This document shows positions 1 through 9,401 of a stretch of DNA of 64,000 bases, piece after piece (the first letter of the stretch is position 1; the number at the start of each line of letters is the position of its first letter). Origin of the DNA: Mycobacterium sp. 852002-40037_SCH5390672 (GTDB lineage Bacteria; Actinomycetota; Actinomycetes; Mycobacteriales; Mycobacteriaceae); contig NZ_LZTA01000081.1 in the NCBI RefSeq assembly GCF_001665875.1, positions 62,001 through 126,000 of the forward strand, in the 5' to 3' direction. A program made the position numbers and the translations under genes. The notes beneath the pieces are model-generated. The model searched no databases. It was not told the origin of the DNA and saw only the letters and a program-made list of their open reading frames with translations.

Positions 1-112
1 TCTCCGCCACCTGGTTGCTGCCCTCTCTCCCGCGAACGGATCGACCCCTCCGAATGTGGGGACCCCGCGGGCCTCGGTCCGACACGGTACTCTGTGCCCG
101 GCCCTGACCCGG
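1..112. other. Intergenic edge of window, no feature seen
   Basis: This stretch lies downstream of the small minus-strand SRPBCC-like gene and contains no convincing ORF or RNA. By synteny with M. tuberculosis it would lead towards another minus-strand SRPBCC gene (Rv2185c) outside the window, but that gene is not visible here. Confidence 0.4.
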
Positions 113-502
113 CTAAACTACCGGAGAAACTCCGACCGGACGTGACCGTTCCAGTGTCGTCTTGACCTCAAACGCCATTTTCTTGCCCGCCACCCGACGG
201 CGGTGTGTCATCTTCGCCAAGTTCAGCTTGGCCAGCTGCCAGGCCGCCACCCCGGTCGGCTCGGCGTGCAGGAAGTAGTGCAGCACGACGCCGTCCAGCG
301 ACGGTTCCAGCCAGATCTCCATGGTCCCGGTCAACGCCCCGGTGATCGACCACCGGATGCCCTTTTCCCCGCGATCCTCGACGACCTGCAGCCGCAGGTC
401 CGGCCACCAGCGTCGCCAGCTCGACGGATCGGCGACCGCGGCGCCCACCCGTGCGCCCTCGGCGGCGACGAACGTCTCATCCGCAATCTGGATGCTGTTC
501 AT
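113..502 (-). CDS. SRPBCC-like conserved mycobacterial protein (Rv2186c-like)
   Basis: A 129-residue protein of the START/polyketide-cyclase-like fold, inferred from the alternating hydrophobic pattern and the [12 protein letters not shown] segment near residues 28-39. I recognise it as the orthologue of Rv2186c, which is also 129 residues. The ATG at 502 was chosen because the N-terminus MNSIQIADE matches that family; the frame stays open upstream but would run over the fadD15 start. It is divergent from fadD15 with about 180 bases between them. No ligand or reaction is known, and the C-terminus is basic (HRRRVAGKK). Function unknown. Confidence 0.8.
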   Translation of the reverse strand: MNSIQIADETFVAAEGARVGAAVADPSSWRRWWPDLRLQVVEDRGEKGIRWSITGALTGTMEIWLEPSLDGVVLHYFLHAEPTGVAAWQLAKLNLAKMTHRRRVAGKKMAFEVKTTLERSRPVGVSPVV

Positions 503-680
503 GATCACAGCTTCACACACCGGCCCGCAGCGGCCCGCCGAGGGCGGGCCGGTCGTCGTCACGGGCAATCGCGGTCCCGCCCCGACCCACTCCGGCCGTG
601 CTGGGTCAACGCGCGGATTAGGCTGGTCAACAACAACCCGGCGCCCGGGAATCTCCACGAGGTCAATCGAGGTCATCAGA

Positions 681-2483
681 GTGCGTGAGTACAGCGTCCC
701 CGCCCGCTTCTCCGTCGGCGAAGAAGACAACGTCGCGGCGATGGTCTTCGAACACGAGCGCGATGACCCCGACTTCGTCATCTACCAACGTCAAATCGAC
801 GGTGAGTGGACCGATGTCACCTGCGGCGAGGCGGCCGATCAGATCCGCGCCGCCGCACTGGGTTTGATCTCCCTGGGTGTACAGGCCGGCGACCGGGTGT
901 CCATCTTCTCGGCCACGTGCTACGAATGGGCCATCCTCGACCTGGCGATCCTGTCGGTGGGCGCGGTGACCGTGCCGATCTATGAGACGTCGTCGGCCGA
1001 GCAGGTGCGCTGGGTGCTGCAGGACTCCGAGGCGGTGCTGGCGTTCGCCGAGACCGACGAACACGCGGCGATGGTCACCGAGCTGACCGCCGAACTGCCC
1101 GCGCTGCGCCGGGTGCTGCACATCAACGGTTCGGGTCCCAAGGCCCTCGACCAGCTCGTGGAGGCCGGCGCTGCCGTGGAACCGGCCGAGCTGACCGCGC
1201 GTCTCGAGGCGCTGCGGGCGCAGGATCCGGCGACGCTCATTTACACCTCGGGCACCACCGGGCGGCCCAAGGGCTGCCAACTGACGCATTCGAACCTGCT
1301 GTATGAGACCCGGGGTGCCAAGGAGAGCCTGCCGACGCTGCTCGACGAGGGGCAGCGGCTGCTGATCTTTTTGCCGCTGGCTCACGTGCTGGCGCGCGCA
1401 CTCACCTTGTCCGCGTTCGCCAACAAGGTCACCGTCGGGTTCACCAGCGACATCAAGAACCTGGTGCCGTTGTTCGCCGTGTTCAAACCGACCGTGGTGG
1501 TGTCGGTCCCCCGGGTGTTCGAGAAGGTGTACAACACCGCCGAGCAGAACGCCTCGAACGACGGCAAGGGCCGGATCTTCGCGACGGCCGTCCAAACCGC
1601 CGTCGACTGGAGCGAGGCGCAGGACCGTGGCCGCCGCGGGCCGGTGTTGCGCGCCAAGCACGCCGTGTTCGACCGGCTGGTGTACAGCAAACTGCGCGCC
1701 GCGCTGGGCGGCGACTGCCACGCGGCGGTCTCCGGCGGAGCACCGCTGGGCTCGCGCCTGGGGCATTTCTATCGCGGCGTGGGTCTGACCATCCATGAGG
1801 GCTACGGCCTGACCGAGACCAGCTCGGCGATCACCGTCAACCAGGTCGGCAATGTCAAGATCGGCACCGTCGGAACGTTGGTGCCCGGCAACAGCATGCG
1901 CATCGCCGACGACGGCGAACTGCTGGTGCGCGGCGGTGTGGTGTTCAGCGGTTACTGGCGCAACGAGCAGGCCACCGACGACGCCTTCACCGACGACTGG
2001 TTCAGGACCGGCGACCTCGGAGTGCTCGACGAAGACGGCTTCTTGAAGATCACCGGGCGCAAGAAGGAGATCATCGTGACCGCGGGCGGCAAGAACGTCG
2101 CACCGGCGGTCCTGGAGGACCGGCTGCGGGCCCATCCGCTGATCAGTCAGGCGATGGTCGTCGGCGACAACAAGCCGTTCATCGGCGCGTTGATCACCAT
2201 CGACCCGGAAGCGTTCGACGGCTGGAAGCAACGCAACCAGAAGGGCGCCGGCGCCTCGGTGGGCGATCTGGCCACCGACCCCGACCTGGTCGCCGAGGTG
2301 GACGCGGCCATCAAGGCCGCCAATCAGGCTGTGTCGCATGCGGAATCGATCCGCAAGTTCCGCATCTTGCCGGTCGATTTCACCGAGGACACCGGTGAAC
2401 TGACACCGACGATGAAGGTCAAGCGCAACGTGGTGGCCGAGAAGTTCGCCTCCGATATCGAGGCCATCTACGAGAAGGACTAG
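681..2483 (+). CDS. fadD15: Long-chain fatty acid-CoA ligase FadD15
   Basis: A 600-residue ANL-superfamily enzyme that adenylates long-chain fatty acids and transfers them to CoA. The AMP-binding P-loop [11 protein letters not shown] lies near residues 190-200, the GYGLTET motif near 373, and the TGDLG and GRKKEIIV hinge region near 438-463. The catalytic C-terminal lysine region ([11 protein letters not shown]) is present. The GTG at 681 gives the same length as M. tuberculosis FadD15; the frame is open further upstream, but that extension reads as shadow of the opposite gene. It is convergent with pimB', whose stop lies 23 bases beyond. The product is probably cytoplasmic or membrane-associated. 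Physiological substrate is not determined by the sequence. Confidence 0.95.
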   Translation: MREYSVPARFSVGEEDNVAAMVFEHERDDPDFVIYQRQIDGEWTDVTCGEAADQIRAAALGLISLGVQAGDRVSIFSATCYEWAILDLAILSVGAVTVPIYETSSAEQVRWVLQDSEAVLAFAETDEHAAMVTELTAELPALRRVLHINGSGPKALDQLVEAGAAVEPAELTARLEALRAQDPATLIYTSGTTGRPKGCQLTHSNLLYETRGAKESLPTLLDEGQRLLIFLPLAHVLARALTLSAFANKVTVGFTSDIKNLVPLFAVFKPTVVVSVPRVFEKVYNTAEQNASNDGKGRIFATAVQTAVDWSEAQDRGRRGPVLRAKHAVFDRLVYSKLRAALGGDCHAAVSGGAPLGSRLGHFYRGVGLTIHEGYGLTETSSAITVNQVGNVKIGTVGTLVPGNSMRIADDGELLVRGGVVFSGYWRNEQATDDAFTDDWFRTGDLGVLDEDGFLKITGRKKEIIVTAGGKNVAPAVLEDRLRAHPLISQAMVVGDNKPFIGALITIDPEAFDGWKQRNQKGAGASVGDLATDPDLVAEVDAAIKAANQAVSHAESIRKFRILPVDFTEDTGELTPTMKVKRNVVAEKFASDIEAIYEKD

Positions 2484-2506
2484 CCGTCCCCCGCGCCGAG
2501 CACCGT

Positions 2507-3637
2507 TCAGCCGAGCAGCGCGCCCAACCGTGCCGCCAGGCTGTCCCAGCGCCACTGGGCCGTCACCCATTCCCGCCCGGCCGCGCCCATCTTGGTGGCC
2601 CGGTCCCGATCGGTCAGTAATTCGGTGACGGCGTCGGCGATCTCGTCCGCCTCGCGTCCGTCGACGACGAGCCCGGTCTTGTTGTGCTGCACCGTCTCTG
2701 GAGCTCCCCCGGATTTGCCGGCGATGACGGGCACGCCGGTCGCCGACGCCTCGAGGAATACGATGCCCAATCCCTCGACGTCCAGCCCGGCGCCGCGGGT
2801 CCGGCACGGCATCGCGAACACGTCGGCCAGCGCGTGATGCGTGGGCAACTCGGCGGCCGGTACGCCGCCGGTGAAGGTCACGTCGTCGGCCACCCCGCAC
2901 TCGCGAGCCAGTGCGCGCAGCGAGTCCTCGTACGGGCCGCCGCCGACGATGACCAGGGCGGCGCCGTCGACTCTTTTCCGGATCGACGGCAGCGCCTTGA
3001 TGAGCATGTCCTGGCCTTTGCGCGGCACCAGCCGCGACACGCACACCACGGTGGGCCGCTGTCCCAACCCGTAGCGGTCACGCAACTCGGCCCGGCCCGC
3101 CGGATCGGGCCGGAACCGGCCGATGTCCACGCCGGACGGCAGGTATTCCAGCGACGCCTTGGGACCGAACGCCGGCGCGAACCGGGAACGGGTGTAGCGG
3201 CTGACGAAGGTGACGACGTCGGTGTCGTCGCCGATGCGGCGCAGCACCGAGCGCGCGACCGGAAGCATCGACCACCCGACCTCGTGGCCGTGGGTGCTGG
3301 CCAGCACCCGGCTCGCCCCGGCCCCGCGGGCGCGTTCGGCCAGCAGCGCCAGCGGCGCGGCCGCACCGAACCAGACGGTGTCGATGCCATGCTCTGCGAT
3401 CAGCCGCCGCATCCGGGTATCGACCGCGGGACCGGGCAGCATCAACGTGCCGGGATGGCGCACCACCCGATAACCGGCGGCCTCGTCGTAAGCCTCGGCG
3501 CCCTTCCATTGCGGCGCGTACACCGTCACCGAATGCGGCCCGGCGTCGACCAGCCGACCGACGAACTCACCGAGGTACGACTGGATGCCGCCCGGGCGGG
3601 GCGGAAAGTCGTTGGTTACCAGCAGGACCCGACTCAC
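2507..3637 (-). CDS. pimB: GDP-mannose-dependent alpha-mannosyltransferase PimB'
   Basis: A 376-residue GT4, GT-B-fold retaining glycosyltransferase. It should transfer the second mannose in phosphatidylinositol dimannoside synthesis at the cytosolic membrane face, the known role of the Rv2188c family. The N-terminal loop PPRPGGIQSYLGEFVG, the nucleotide-binding segment SRLVPRKGQD near residues 203-212, and the EGLGIVFLEA motif near 296 (E-x7-E type) are all visible. GTG at 3637 gives VSRVLLVTNDFPP, the conserved family start; 13 extra codons are open upstream. It runs in the same direction as the metalloprotease-like gene upstream, but with about 90 bases between them. Confidence 0.93.
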   Translation of the reverse strand: MSRVLLVTNDFPPRPGGIQSYLGEFVGRLVDAGPHSVTVYAPQWKGAEAYDEAAGYRVVRHPGTLMLPGPAVDTRMRRLIAEHGIDTVWFGAAAPLALLAERARGAGASRVLASTHGHEVGWSMLPVARSVLRRIGDDTDVVTFVSRYTRSRFAPAFGPKASLEYLPSGVDIGRFRPDPAGRAELRDRYGLGQRPTVVCVSRLVPRKGQDMLIKALPSIRKRVDGAALVIVGGGPYEDSLRALARECGVADDVTFTGGVPAAELPTHHALADVFAMPCRTRGAGLDVEGLGIVFLEASATGVPVIAGKSGGAPETVQHNKTGLVVDGREADEIADAVTELLTDRDRATKMGAAGREWVTAQWRWDSLAARLGALLG

Positions 3638-3725
3638 CTGCGTCAGGCTAGCTGGGCGGCGATGCGAACCCCGCACACGGTCTGAGCTCGCCCGCGGCGG
3701 CCGGCGGCCACCCGGGCGAGCCGCC

Positions 3726-4556
3726 CTAGTGGGTCAGCCACTGATGCCAGCGCGTCAGCAGGTCCGCGGGGCTGCTGCCCAGCACGTCTTGGCCGGCGAC
3801 GGTCATGTCGGTGTGCCGGATGCCGCAGGTGGCCAGGTAGAGATCGCGCAGCTTCGGCGGTCCGTAGGTGTCGGCGACGAATCGGGCGAACCACCAGGCA
3901 CGGTCGTAGGCCAACGAGCGCTGCGCCCCCGGCACGTCCAGGTCGCTGTCGGTGGGCAGCGTCATGGGTAGCAACGCGTCGGGGGGCACCCGGGTGGGCG
4001 GGCGGCCAACGAAGTCGGCCACCCCTTCGGTGAGCCAGCGGGGCGCATCCGCGACGGTGTCGGCGCGCGCGGCATAGTGAAAGAGCTCGTGTGCCAAGAC
4101 GATTCGCAACGATGCGGCGCTCATGTTGGCCGCCCCCGGCGCGAACACGATCCGCTGACCGAGGGCAACGCGGTGAACGGGATCCAGACGGTCGACGACG
4201 GTCACGGCCGCGATGTCGGCCCACTGCGCCGGCGGTCCCCCGCCGGCGGCGGCGCGAAATTCCTCGTCCGTACCGGCCGCGGCCACCGAGATCTCGCGGG
4301 TCCAGTCGCGGCCCCAGAACGACTCCACCGCGGTGATCGCCGCGCCCATGTTCGACGCCACCCGGGACAACAACCGGTCGCTGGCGGGCCCGCCGAGCCC
4401 CGACAGCCGGACGGTGCGGTCGCCAACGGTGACCGACCTCGTCGACGCACTTGTTTGGCTGGGGGCGGGCGTGACCAGCTGTGCGGGCCGGATCCGGCTT
4501 TCCCGTTCGGCGTCGAACGGCACGGCCGCGGCCACCAATAGTTCGACGACGAACAC
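3726..4556 (-). CDS. Membrane-anchored or exported zinc metalloprotease-like protein (Rv2189c-like)
   Basis: A 276-residue protein with a short hydrophobic N-terminus (FVVELLVAAAVPF) and a gluzincin signature: HELFH at residues 156-160 and the third-ligand motif WLTEGVADF with Glu near 177. This pattern is that of the peptidase MA superfamily; the cleavage substrate is unknown. The GTG at 4556 was chosen as the first plausible start. The frame stays open upstream towards the end of ripC with more hydrophobic residues (LPILLAW), so the true start may be slightly earlier at a non-standard codon. The stop of ripC lies 47 bases upstream, and both genes probably share a transcript. Synteny suggests the Rv2189c orthologue. 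Confidence 0.8.
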   Translation of the reverse strand: MFVVELLVAAAVPFDAERESRIRPAQLVTPAPSQTSASTRSVTVGDRTVRLSGLGGPASDRLLSRVASNMGAAITAVESFWGRDWTREISVAAAGTDEEFRAAAGGGPPAQWADIAAVTVVDRLDPVHRVALGQRIVFAPGAANMSAASLRIVLAHELFHYAARADTVADAPRWLTEGVADFVGRPPTRVPPDALLPMTLPTDSDLDVPGAQRSLAYDRAWWFARFVADTYGPPKLRDLYLATCGIRHTDMTVAGQDVLGSSPADLLTRWHQWLTH

Positions 4557-4602
4557 CCAAGCCAGCAGTATCGGGAGCCGCCGGCGGGGCGGTCGGGGGT
4601 GT

Positions 4603-5748
4603 CTAGTAACGGCGAGCGTCGTAGATCGGGCCGCCGGCGCTCATCGGCGCCACCCGGACCGGCACGCCATAGGTGGAGGAGTGGATCATCATGCCGTCAC
4701 CGATGTAGATGCCGGTGTGCGAGGCGTCGGAATAGAAGGTCAGCACGTCACCGGGCTGCAGATCCCCGATCGAGACGGGCTGGCCACCGTGGGCCAACGC
4801 CTGGCTGGAGTGCGGCAGTGAGATGCCGGCTTGCTGGAATGCCCACATCACCAGGCCGGAGCAGTCGAATCCGCCGGGCGCGGAGCCACCCCAGACATAG
4901 GGCGAACCGACCTGGGTCAGCGCGGCCTGCACGACGGTGGCGCGGTCACCGCCGCCGACTCCGTTGGGAGCCATGCCGGGCATGCCGGGCATTCCACCGG
5001 CGGGCGGAGCCTCACCCGGCGCCTGTCCGGGAAGCGTGCCCGGGGGCGCCGCGTCCGGCGCCGGGGCGCCCGGGGCGGGCGCGGCCGGGCCGGGGTTGGC
5101 CAGCGCGGTGCGCTGATCGGCCGTCAATGAAAGGTATTGCGACTTGACGACCGCGATCTGCACCTGCAGCTGGCTCTGCTTGGACTGCAGGCTCGCCCGG
5201 ACAGCGGCGGCCTGCTCGGCTGCGCTCTTGGCGTCGGAGGCCGACTTGGCGGACTCCCGCTCGGCCTTGGCGGCCTGGTCTCCGGCGATCCGGTAGCTCT
5301 TCATCTGGCCGGCCATCTGCGTGGCCATCACGCGCTGCACCGCCAGCTTGTCGATCAGGCCCTGCGGCGAGCCGGCGGTCAGGATGGCCTCCATGCCGTC
5401 GACGTGGCCGCCCATGTAGGTGGCGGCGGCCAGCTTGTTGACCGAGTCCTGATACGACGCCAGATGCGCCTTGGCCGCATCGACCGCGGCCTGGTCATCG
5501 TTGTGCTTCTTGTCCGCTGCGCGCTGCGCGGCCAGCTTGTCGTTCAGATCGAGCTGGGCACTGTGCATGGCCTCAGTGGTCTGCTCGGCCTGGCGGGACA
5601 GTTCGTTGAGTTTTGCCGTGGCGTCTTCGGCCGGGTCGGCCCACGCCGGGGCGGTCATGACGCCGGAGAAGATCGCGAAGCCAGCTAGCGTCCCTATGGC
5701 CAAACGTGTCAGGACACGCGCAACCGGGTACCTAGATTCAAGCCTCAA
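4603..5748 (-). CDS. ripC: NlpC/P60 peptidoglycan endopeptidase RipC
   Basis: A 381-residue exported cell-wall hydrolase. Residues 1-37 are a signal peptide ending in APAWA. Residues about 40-215 are charged, heptad-like coiled coil. A Pro/Gly/Ala linker spans about 219-262, and the NlpC/P60 domain runs from about 268 to the end, with catalytic Cys296 (FDCSGLVMW), His344 (SHTGIYIG) and a third polar residue at His356. In the Rv2190c family the coiled coil is reported to interact with FtsX, which activates cleavage of peptide stems. TTG at 5748 is supported by an AAGGA ribosome site about 8 bases upstream. The 180-base AT-richer leader upstream probably carries the promoter; no riboswitch was recognised. 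Confidence 0.93.
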   Translation of the reverse strand: MRLESRYPVARVLTRLAIGTLAGFAIFSGVMTAPAWADPAEDATAKLNELSRQAEQTTEAMHSAQLDLNDKLAAQRAADKKHNDDQAAVDAAKAHLASYQDSVNKLAAATYMGGHVDGMEAILTAGSPQGLIDKLAVQRVMATQMAGQMKSYRIAGDQAAKAERESAKSASDAKSAAEQAAAVRASLQSKQSQLQVQIAVVKSQYLSLTADQRTALANPGPAAPAPGAPAPDAAPPGTLPGQAPGEAPPAGGMPGMPGMAPNGVGGGDRATVVQAALTQVGSPYVWGGSAPGGFDCSGLVMWAFQQAGISLPHSSQALAHGGQPVSIGDLQPGDVLTFYSDASHTGIYIGDGMMIHSSTYGVPVRVAPMSAGGPIYDARRY

Positions 5749-5929
5749 GATTTGCTTCCTTAAACGGCCATCGACGAATAGGTCGCCGAGCGAGCTGGTT
5801 TAGGTCTCAAACAGGTTACGAAACGATATCGACGTTTGTCCAAAGCGAGCGGTTAAGAAGTTAGAAAGAATCCTGTCATTTCTATGTGAATCGTTTCGCG
5901 TGGTCGAGGATCTTTGTGGGACAAGGCGT

Positions 5930-6184
5930 TTAAGCTACACCAGATCCGCGGTCCCGACGAATCGGGACCAGACGAAGTCGCGGCGCCAAGCCAACTTCGG
6001 CAAGAACCTCCAAAGCCGCTCGTTCATCCTGCAATAAAGTATCCGGGACCCCGAGTATCACGCTGATGACACAGTCGCGGCAGCCGGGGCCGCGCACCGC
6101 GCATTCGTCACAGTCGATCACCACCGGCGTCCCGGGTTCCGGCGGCGTCATGCCGAGGTCGGTAGGTCCAGTTCTTGGTGCCAT
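5930..6184 (-). CDS. Small protein with two CxxC pairs, function unknown
   Basis: An 84-residue protein. Cysteines 25, 28, 35 and 38 form CDEC-x6-CRDC, immediately followed by a hydrophobic VISVILG stretch; this could bind zinc or an iron-sulfur cluster. The C-terminal third has an Ala/Leu/Glu-rich helix (LLQDERAALEVLAEVGLA). ATG at 6184 was chosen because GAGAGG stands about 10 bases upstream; the frame is open further but the extension is low-complexity Arg/Pro. It is divergent from the exonuclease/GIY-YIG gene. I believe it belongs to a small actinobacterial conserved family, but I know no function. Confidence 0.7.
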   Translation of the reverse strand: MAPRTGPTDLGMTPPEPGTPVVIDCDECAVRGPGCRDCVISVILGVPDTLLQDERAALEVLAEVGLAPRLRLVPIRRDRGSGVA

Positions 6185-6306
6185 CGGGGTCGGTCCTCTC
6201 GCTCTGACCGGCGAAGTGGGTGGGCGAACATCACGCCGGACTGCCCGAACGGTAATCGCGGCCACCGACATGTATCCGTTCCCGGCGTTGCGGCCCCGCA
6301 CCCGGC

Positions 6307-8196
6307 GTGGGAGCCGCGCGGGTGTCGGTCGGCGGCCTTAACGTCACCGCCGTGGCTTCCGGGGTTGCGACGCAGCTGAGCTTCGCCGACGTGGGGCCAC
6401 CGTTCGCCCCCGACGAGCTTTCCCTGCGAGACACCACCTTCGTGGTGGTGGATCTGGAGACCACCGGAGGGCGCACCAAGGGCACCGAGGGAACCGTTCC
6501 CGACGCCATCACCGAAATCGGGGCGGTCAAGGTGCGCGGCGGCGTGGTGCTCGGCGAGTTCGCCACCCTGGTGGATCCGCGGCGCAGCATCCCGCCCCAG
6601 ATCGTGCAGCTGACCGGCATCACCACCGCAATGGTCACCGACGCACCGGCCATCGACGCGGTGCTGCCGATGTTTTTGGAGTTCGCGGGCTTGGACCACG
6701 GGGCCGTGCTGGTCGCCCACAACGCCGGCTTCGACGTCGGCTTCCTGCGTGCCGCGGCGCAGCAGTGCGATATCGCCTGGCCACGGCCGCAGGTGCTGTG
6801 CACGGTCCGGCTGGCCCGCCGGGTGCTCAGCCGCGAGGAAGCACCCAGCGTGCGGCTGGCCTCGCTGGCGCGGCTGTTCGCGGTCGCCACCCAACCCACC
6901 CACCGCGCCCTCGACGATGCGCGCGCCACCGTCGACGTGTTGCACGCCCTAATCGAGCGGGTGGGCAACCAGGGGGTGCACACCTACGCCGACCTGCGCG
7001 CCTACCTGCCGGACGTCACACCCACCCAGCGTCGCAAGCGGGTGCTCGCCGAGGGCCTGCCGCGCCGGCCCGGCGTGTATCTCTTCCGCGGGCCCTCAGG
7101 CGAGGTGCTCTACATCGGCACCGCCGTCGACCTGCGACGACGGGTCAATCAGTACTTCACTGGCGCCGATCCTCGGGGCCGCATGAAGGAGATGGTCACG
7201 CTGGCCGGTGCGGTCGACCACGTCGAGTGCGCGCACGCCCTCGAGGCCGGCGTGCGCGAACTGCGGTTGCTGGCCGCCCACGCCCCGCCGTATAACCGGC
7301 GGTCCAGGTTCCCGCACCGATGGTGGTGGGTGGCGCTGACCGAGGAGGCATTCCCCCGCCTGGCGGTGGTGCGGGCGCCGCGGCACGACCGCGCCGTCGG
7401 CCCGTTCCGCGCCCGCACCGACGCCGCCGACACGGCCGCCCTGCTGGCCCGGTTCACCGGGCTACGCACCTGCACCAACCGGCTGGGGCGCTCGGCGCTA
7501 CACGGGCCGCTGTGTGCCGAGGCGGAGGTGTCGCCGTGCCCGGCGGCGCGTGAGGTCACCGCCACCCAGTACGCCGCCGCCGTGGCGCGGGTCGCGGCGC
7601 TGGTCGACGGCGCGGACAACAGCGCCCTGACGGCGGCCGTCGACCAGATCCGCGCGCTCGCCGAGGGGCATCACTTCGAGAGCGCCGCGCGACTGCGCGA
7701 CCGCACCGTCACCGCGGTCGAGACGCTGTGGCGCGGCCAGCGGCTGCGCGCCCTGGCCGCGTTGCCCGAACTGATCGCCGCCGCGCCCGACGGGCAGGGT
7801 GGCTATGAGCTGGCCGTCATCCGCCACGGCCAACTCGCCGCGGCGGGCAGCGCCAGGCGCGGGGTCCCGCCGGTGCCGGTCGTCGACGCGATAGTTGCTG
7901 GGGCACAATCGATTTTGCCTACACCGTCCCCGCTGGGCGGCGCACTCGTCGAGGAGACCGCGCTCATCACGCGCTGGTTGACGACGCCCGGGGTGCGCAT
8001 CGTTCGGGTCGCCGAGGATGGTTGGGCTTCCCCGATGCGGGCGGCGGGCGCCTGGTCGGCGTGGGCCGCGTCGGCGCGCTCGGCACGCCTGGCCAGCGAG
8101 CAGGCCCTGCGGGAATCAGACCTGCTGGCAGTGCAAAACATGATTACACCGCGAAGGCGGGACAGGGCATCGTCGCAAGGACGCCTACCGGCTTGA
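6307..8196 (+). CDS. DEDDh 3'-5' exonuclease / GIY-YIG nuclease fusion (Rv2191-like)
   Basis: A 629-residue fusion. Residues about 44-210 are a DnaQ-type exonuclease: VVVDLETTG supplies Asp49 and Glu51, with [10 protein letters not shown] and the HRALDDA motif further on. Residues about 250-330 are a UvrC-type GIY-YIG domain (RPGVYLFRG then [14 protein letters not shown]). A UVR-like helix ([16 protein letters not shown]) lies near 455-470. The RNase H-like endonuclease half of UvrC is absent, so this is not UvrC itself. It probably acts in DNA repair or processing. GTG at 6307 is the first start; GTG at 6322 and 6352 are alternatives. The downstream neighbour region is atypical, and the last residues ([14 protein letters not shown]) may be altered by it. 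Confidence 0.88.
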   Translation: MGAARVSVGGLNVTAVASGVATQLSFADVGPPFAPDELSLRDTTFVVVDLETTGGRTKGTEGTVPDAITEIGAVKVRGGVVLGEFATLVDPRRSIPPQIVQLTGITTAMVTDAPAIDAVLPMFLEFAGLDHGAVLVAHNAGFDVGFLRAAAQQCDIAWPRPQVLCTVRLARRVLSREEAPSVRLASLARLFAVATQPTHRALDDARATVDVLHALIERVGNQGVHTYADLRAYLPDVTPTQRRKRVLAEGLPRRPGVYLFRGPSGEVLYIGTAVDLRRRVNQYFTGADPRGRMKEMVTLAGAVDHVECAHALEAGVRELRLLAAHAPPYNRRSRFPHRWWWVALTEEAFPRLAVVRAPRHDRAVGPFRARTDAADTAALLARFTGLRTCTNRLGRSALHGPLCAEAEVSPCPAAREVTATQYAAAVARVAALVDGADNSALTAAVDQIRALAEGHHFESAARLRDRTVTAVETLWRGQRLRALAALPELIAAAPDGQGGYELAVIRHGQLAAAGSARRGVPPVPVVDAIVAGAQSILPTPSPLGGALVEETALITRWLTTPGVRIVRVAEDGWASPMRAAGAWSAWAASARSARLASEQALRESDLLAVQNMITPRRRDRASSQGRLPA

Positions 8197-8197
8197 G

Positions 8198-8386
8198 GTG
8201 ATTACCCAGCTCCGATGCGGGCGCCAGGAACTATCTGCGCTGGTCCCTGCACCCGTCCGCCGACCGTTCCCGCTACTACAAGCTCGCACCTGTGCTGTGT
8301 GCGTCGCCGGTACACATGCCGTTGAGGCGTACAGCACCGCAGCTTTCGACAACGAGACCGTGCACCATGCGTGTGAACGCCGATAA
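8198..8386 (+). pseudogene. Possible frameshifted small gene in accessory island
   Basis: A 62-codon frame opens at GTG 8198. Its second half (ARTCAVCVAGTHAVEAY, with a CxxC pair, then HHACERR) looks protein-like, while its first half does not. In the neighbouring frame about 8214-8290 the reading ARNYLRWSLHPSADRSRYYKLAP looks natural, and the two meet around 8280-8290. This is what one indel in a former gene of about 60 residues would give. No family is recognised; either frame could be chance. Confidence 0.25.
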
Positions 8387-8513
8387 GGCGCCCCCGGAGC
8401 CGCTTCATGACTTGCCGGGGGCTAGGCAGCGCAAACGGTGCCGGCCCCGCGCGTCGCCTTTACCTGCACTACCCCCCGCGCAAGAAATGAAACTGGTGAG
8501 GGAGGTGTGCCTG

Positions 8514-8720
8514 ATGGTGCATTGGTGGTTCTCGGAGACCACCGCAGGTGGATGCTCCGACGAGGTGGTCAGCGTTGCAGGGCGCCACGCTGAAAGCGAC
8601 CATGGCATCGTCTGCCTGACACCAGCGCCTCATTCATCATCCGGCGGCCCTGATCCCTCCTGGGCCCACCTGCACGGGTTGCGAGGTCGATGGGGTGCTG
8701 TTCGCCACATACGGAATTAA
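8514..8720 (+). CDS. Small hypothetical protein in accessory island
   Basis: A 68-residue candidate starting MVHWWFSETTAGGCSD. A strong ribosome site, AGGGAGGTG, stands about 6 bases before the ATG, which is the main support. The sequence is rich in His, Ser and Trp and has two cysteines. I recognise no domain. It lies in the low-GC insertion between the exonuclease/GIY-YIG gene and trpD, in the same orientation as the two coupled small genes that follow. It may be extended upstream in frame (ATG 8370) but that part looks non-coding. Confidence 0.4.
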   Translation: MVHWWFSETTAGGCSDEVVSVAGRHAESDHGIVCLTPAPHSSSGGPDPSWAHLHGLRGRWGAVRHIRN

Positions 8721-8810
8721 CGGGCGCACCGATGGGTAGTAACCAACACAAGCTTTCGCTCCAGCTCCGGGCGCAAACCATTAACGAACTGATTTGGAGA
8801 ACTGCGCCCT

Positions 8811-9005
8811 ATGCAGGCTGTTCGCACGCTCAATGAGCTACAAGTCAGGGTCGCTCGGACCCTGACCGACCATTACCCAAACTGGGAATACCCCGGCATC
8901 TGCCGGTGCGGCTACGGGTACGGCTTTGTCCCGACGACTACCTGGGAAGAGCACACCGCGGAGCATCTGTTCCCTGTGGTACCGAAGGAAGCCACGCGAT
9001 GCTGA
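8811..9005 (+). CDS. Small CxC...HxxxH protein, function unknown
   Basis: A 64-residue protein beginning MQAVRTLNELQVRVARTL. Cys31, Cys33, His48 and His52 form C-x-C-x14-H-x3-H (within ICRCGYGYG and WEEHTAEH), a spacing compatible with a zinc site; this is inference. GGAGA lies about 9 bases before the ATG. Its stop overlaps the start of the next small gene, so both are probably translated together. Small proteins of this style (CxC then TW-EH-A-L) are common in actinobacteriophages and accessory islands; I cannot name the family. Codon choice is less GC-rich than in neighbouring core genes. Confidence 0.6.
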   Translation: MQAVRTLNELQVRVARTLTDHYPNWEYPGICRCGYGYGFVPTTTWEEHTAEHLFPVVPKEATRC

Positions 9006-9115
9006 CCAATCTCATCAACCGGCTGTGGAGCATGCTCGACCCGTACGAGCTACCGGACGACGCCGAGTTACTCGGTGGCACCATCATCGACTGGTACACG
9101 GCGAAGGAGTTCTGA
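8999..9115 (+). CDS. Very small acidic protein coupled to preceding gene
   Basis: A 38-residue product, starting MLTNLINRLWSMLDPYELPDD. Its ATG overlaps the TGA of the upstream CxC/HxxxH gene, which suggests translational coupling. It has an amphipathic N-terminal helix followed by an acidic stretch (PDDAELLGG). No family is recognised. Its 3' end overlaps the opposite-strand candidate gene at 9084-9401. Confidence 0.45.
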   Translation: MLTNLINRLWSMLDPYELPDDAELLGGTIIDWYTAKEF

Positions 9116-9401
9116 CGGAACCGGCGTTACGGCGTGCTAGGGAGTACTCAGACTGGCCTGGAGCGGATGTCTCCTCCGTCATCCAACCCGCCGAACGGGC
9201 GGGAAGGGCCTCCAGGCGGGTCCTGCGGTTGATCAGGGACCGCATCCGTTCCAGGTACACCCGCTCGTCGTCGATTGAGACTACGAGTCCCGCATCCGAC
9301 TCACGCCTGAGCCGGTCGATAGTGGCTCTGATTGCTCCAGCTCGTGCGAATGACCCTCCCCCGGTACGGAACACCCTCCGGGTCACGGGCTGGTCCCCCA
9401 C
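9084..9401 (-). CDS. Hypothetical protein in accessory island
   Basis: A 105-residue minus-strand candidate starting at GTG 9401. Residues about 24-70 read as a mixed helix/strand segment ([15 protein letters not shown], then [18 protein letters not shown]) that looks more like protein than its opposite strand. Codon usage is atypical for the host, with many GGA, GCA, TCA and CGA codons. There is no clear ribosome site. It could be a phage-derived remnant or chance; no domain recognised. Confidence 0.35.
   Translation of the reverse strand: MGDQPVTRRVFRTGGGSFARAGAIRATIDRLRRESDAGLVVSIDDERVYLERMRSLINRRTRLEALPARSAGWMTEETSAPGQSEYSLARRNAGSVRTPSPCTSR

Noticed and set aside
663..3044. Long minus-strand open frame of 793 codons opposite fadD15
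   Set aside because: It is the mirror of fadD15, whose domains and motifs are clear. Its composition (Arg, His, Gly, Asp) is typical of antisense frames in high-GC DNA.
5749..5929. Possible c-di-AMP riboswitch before ripC
   Set aside because: Some actinobacterial cell-wall hydrolases have one, but I could not find the conserved stems or loop sequences in this leader.
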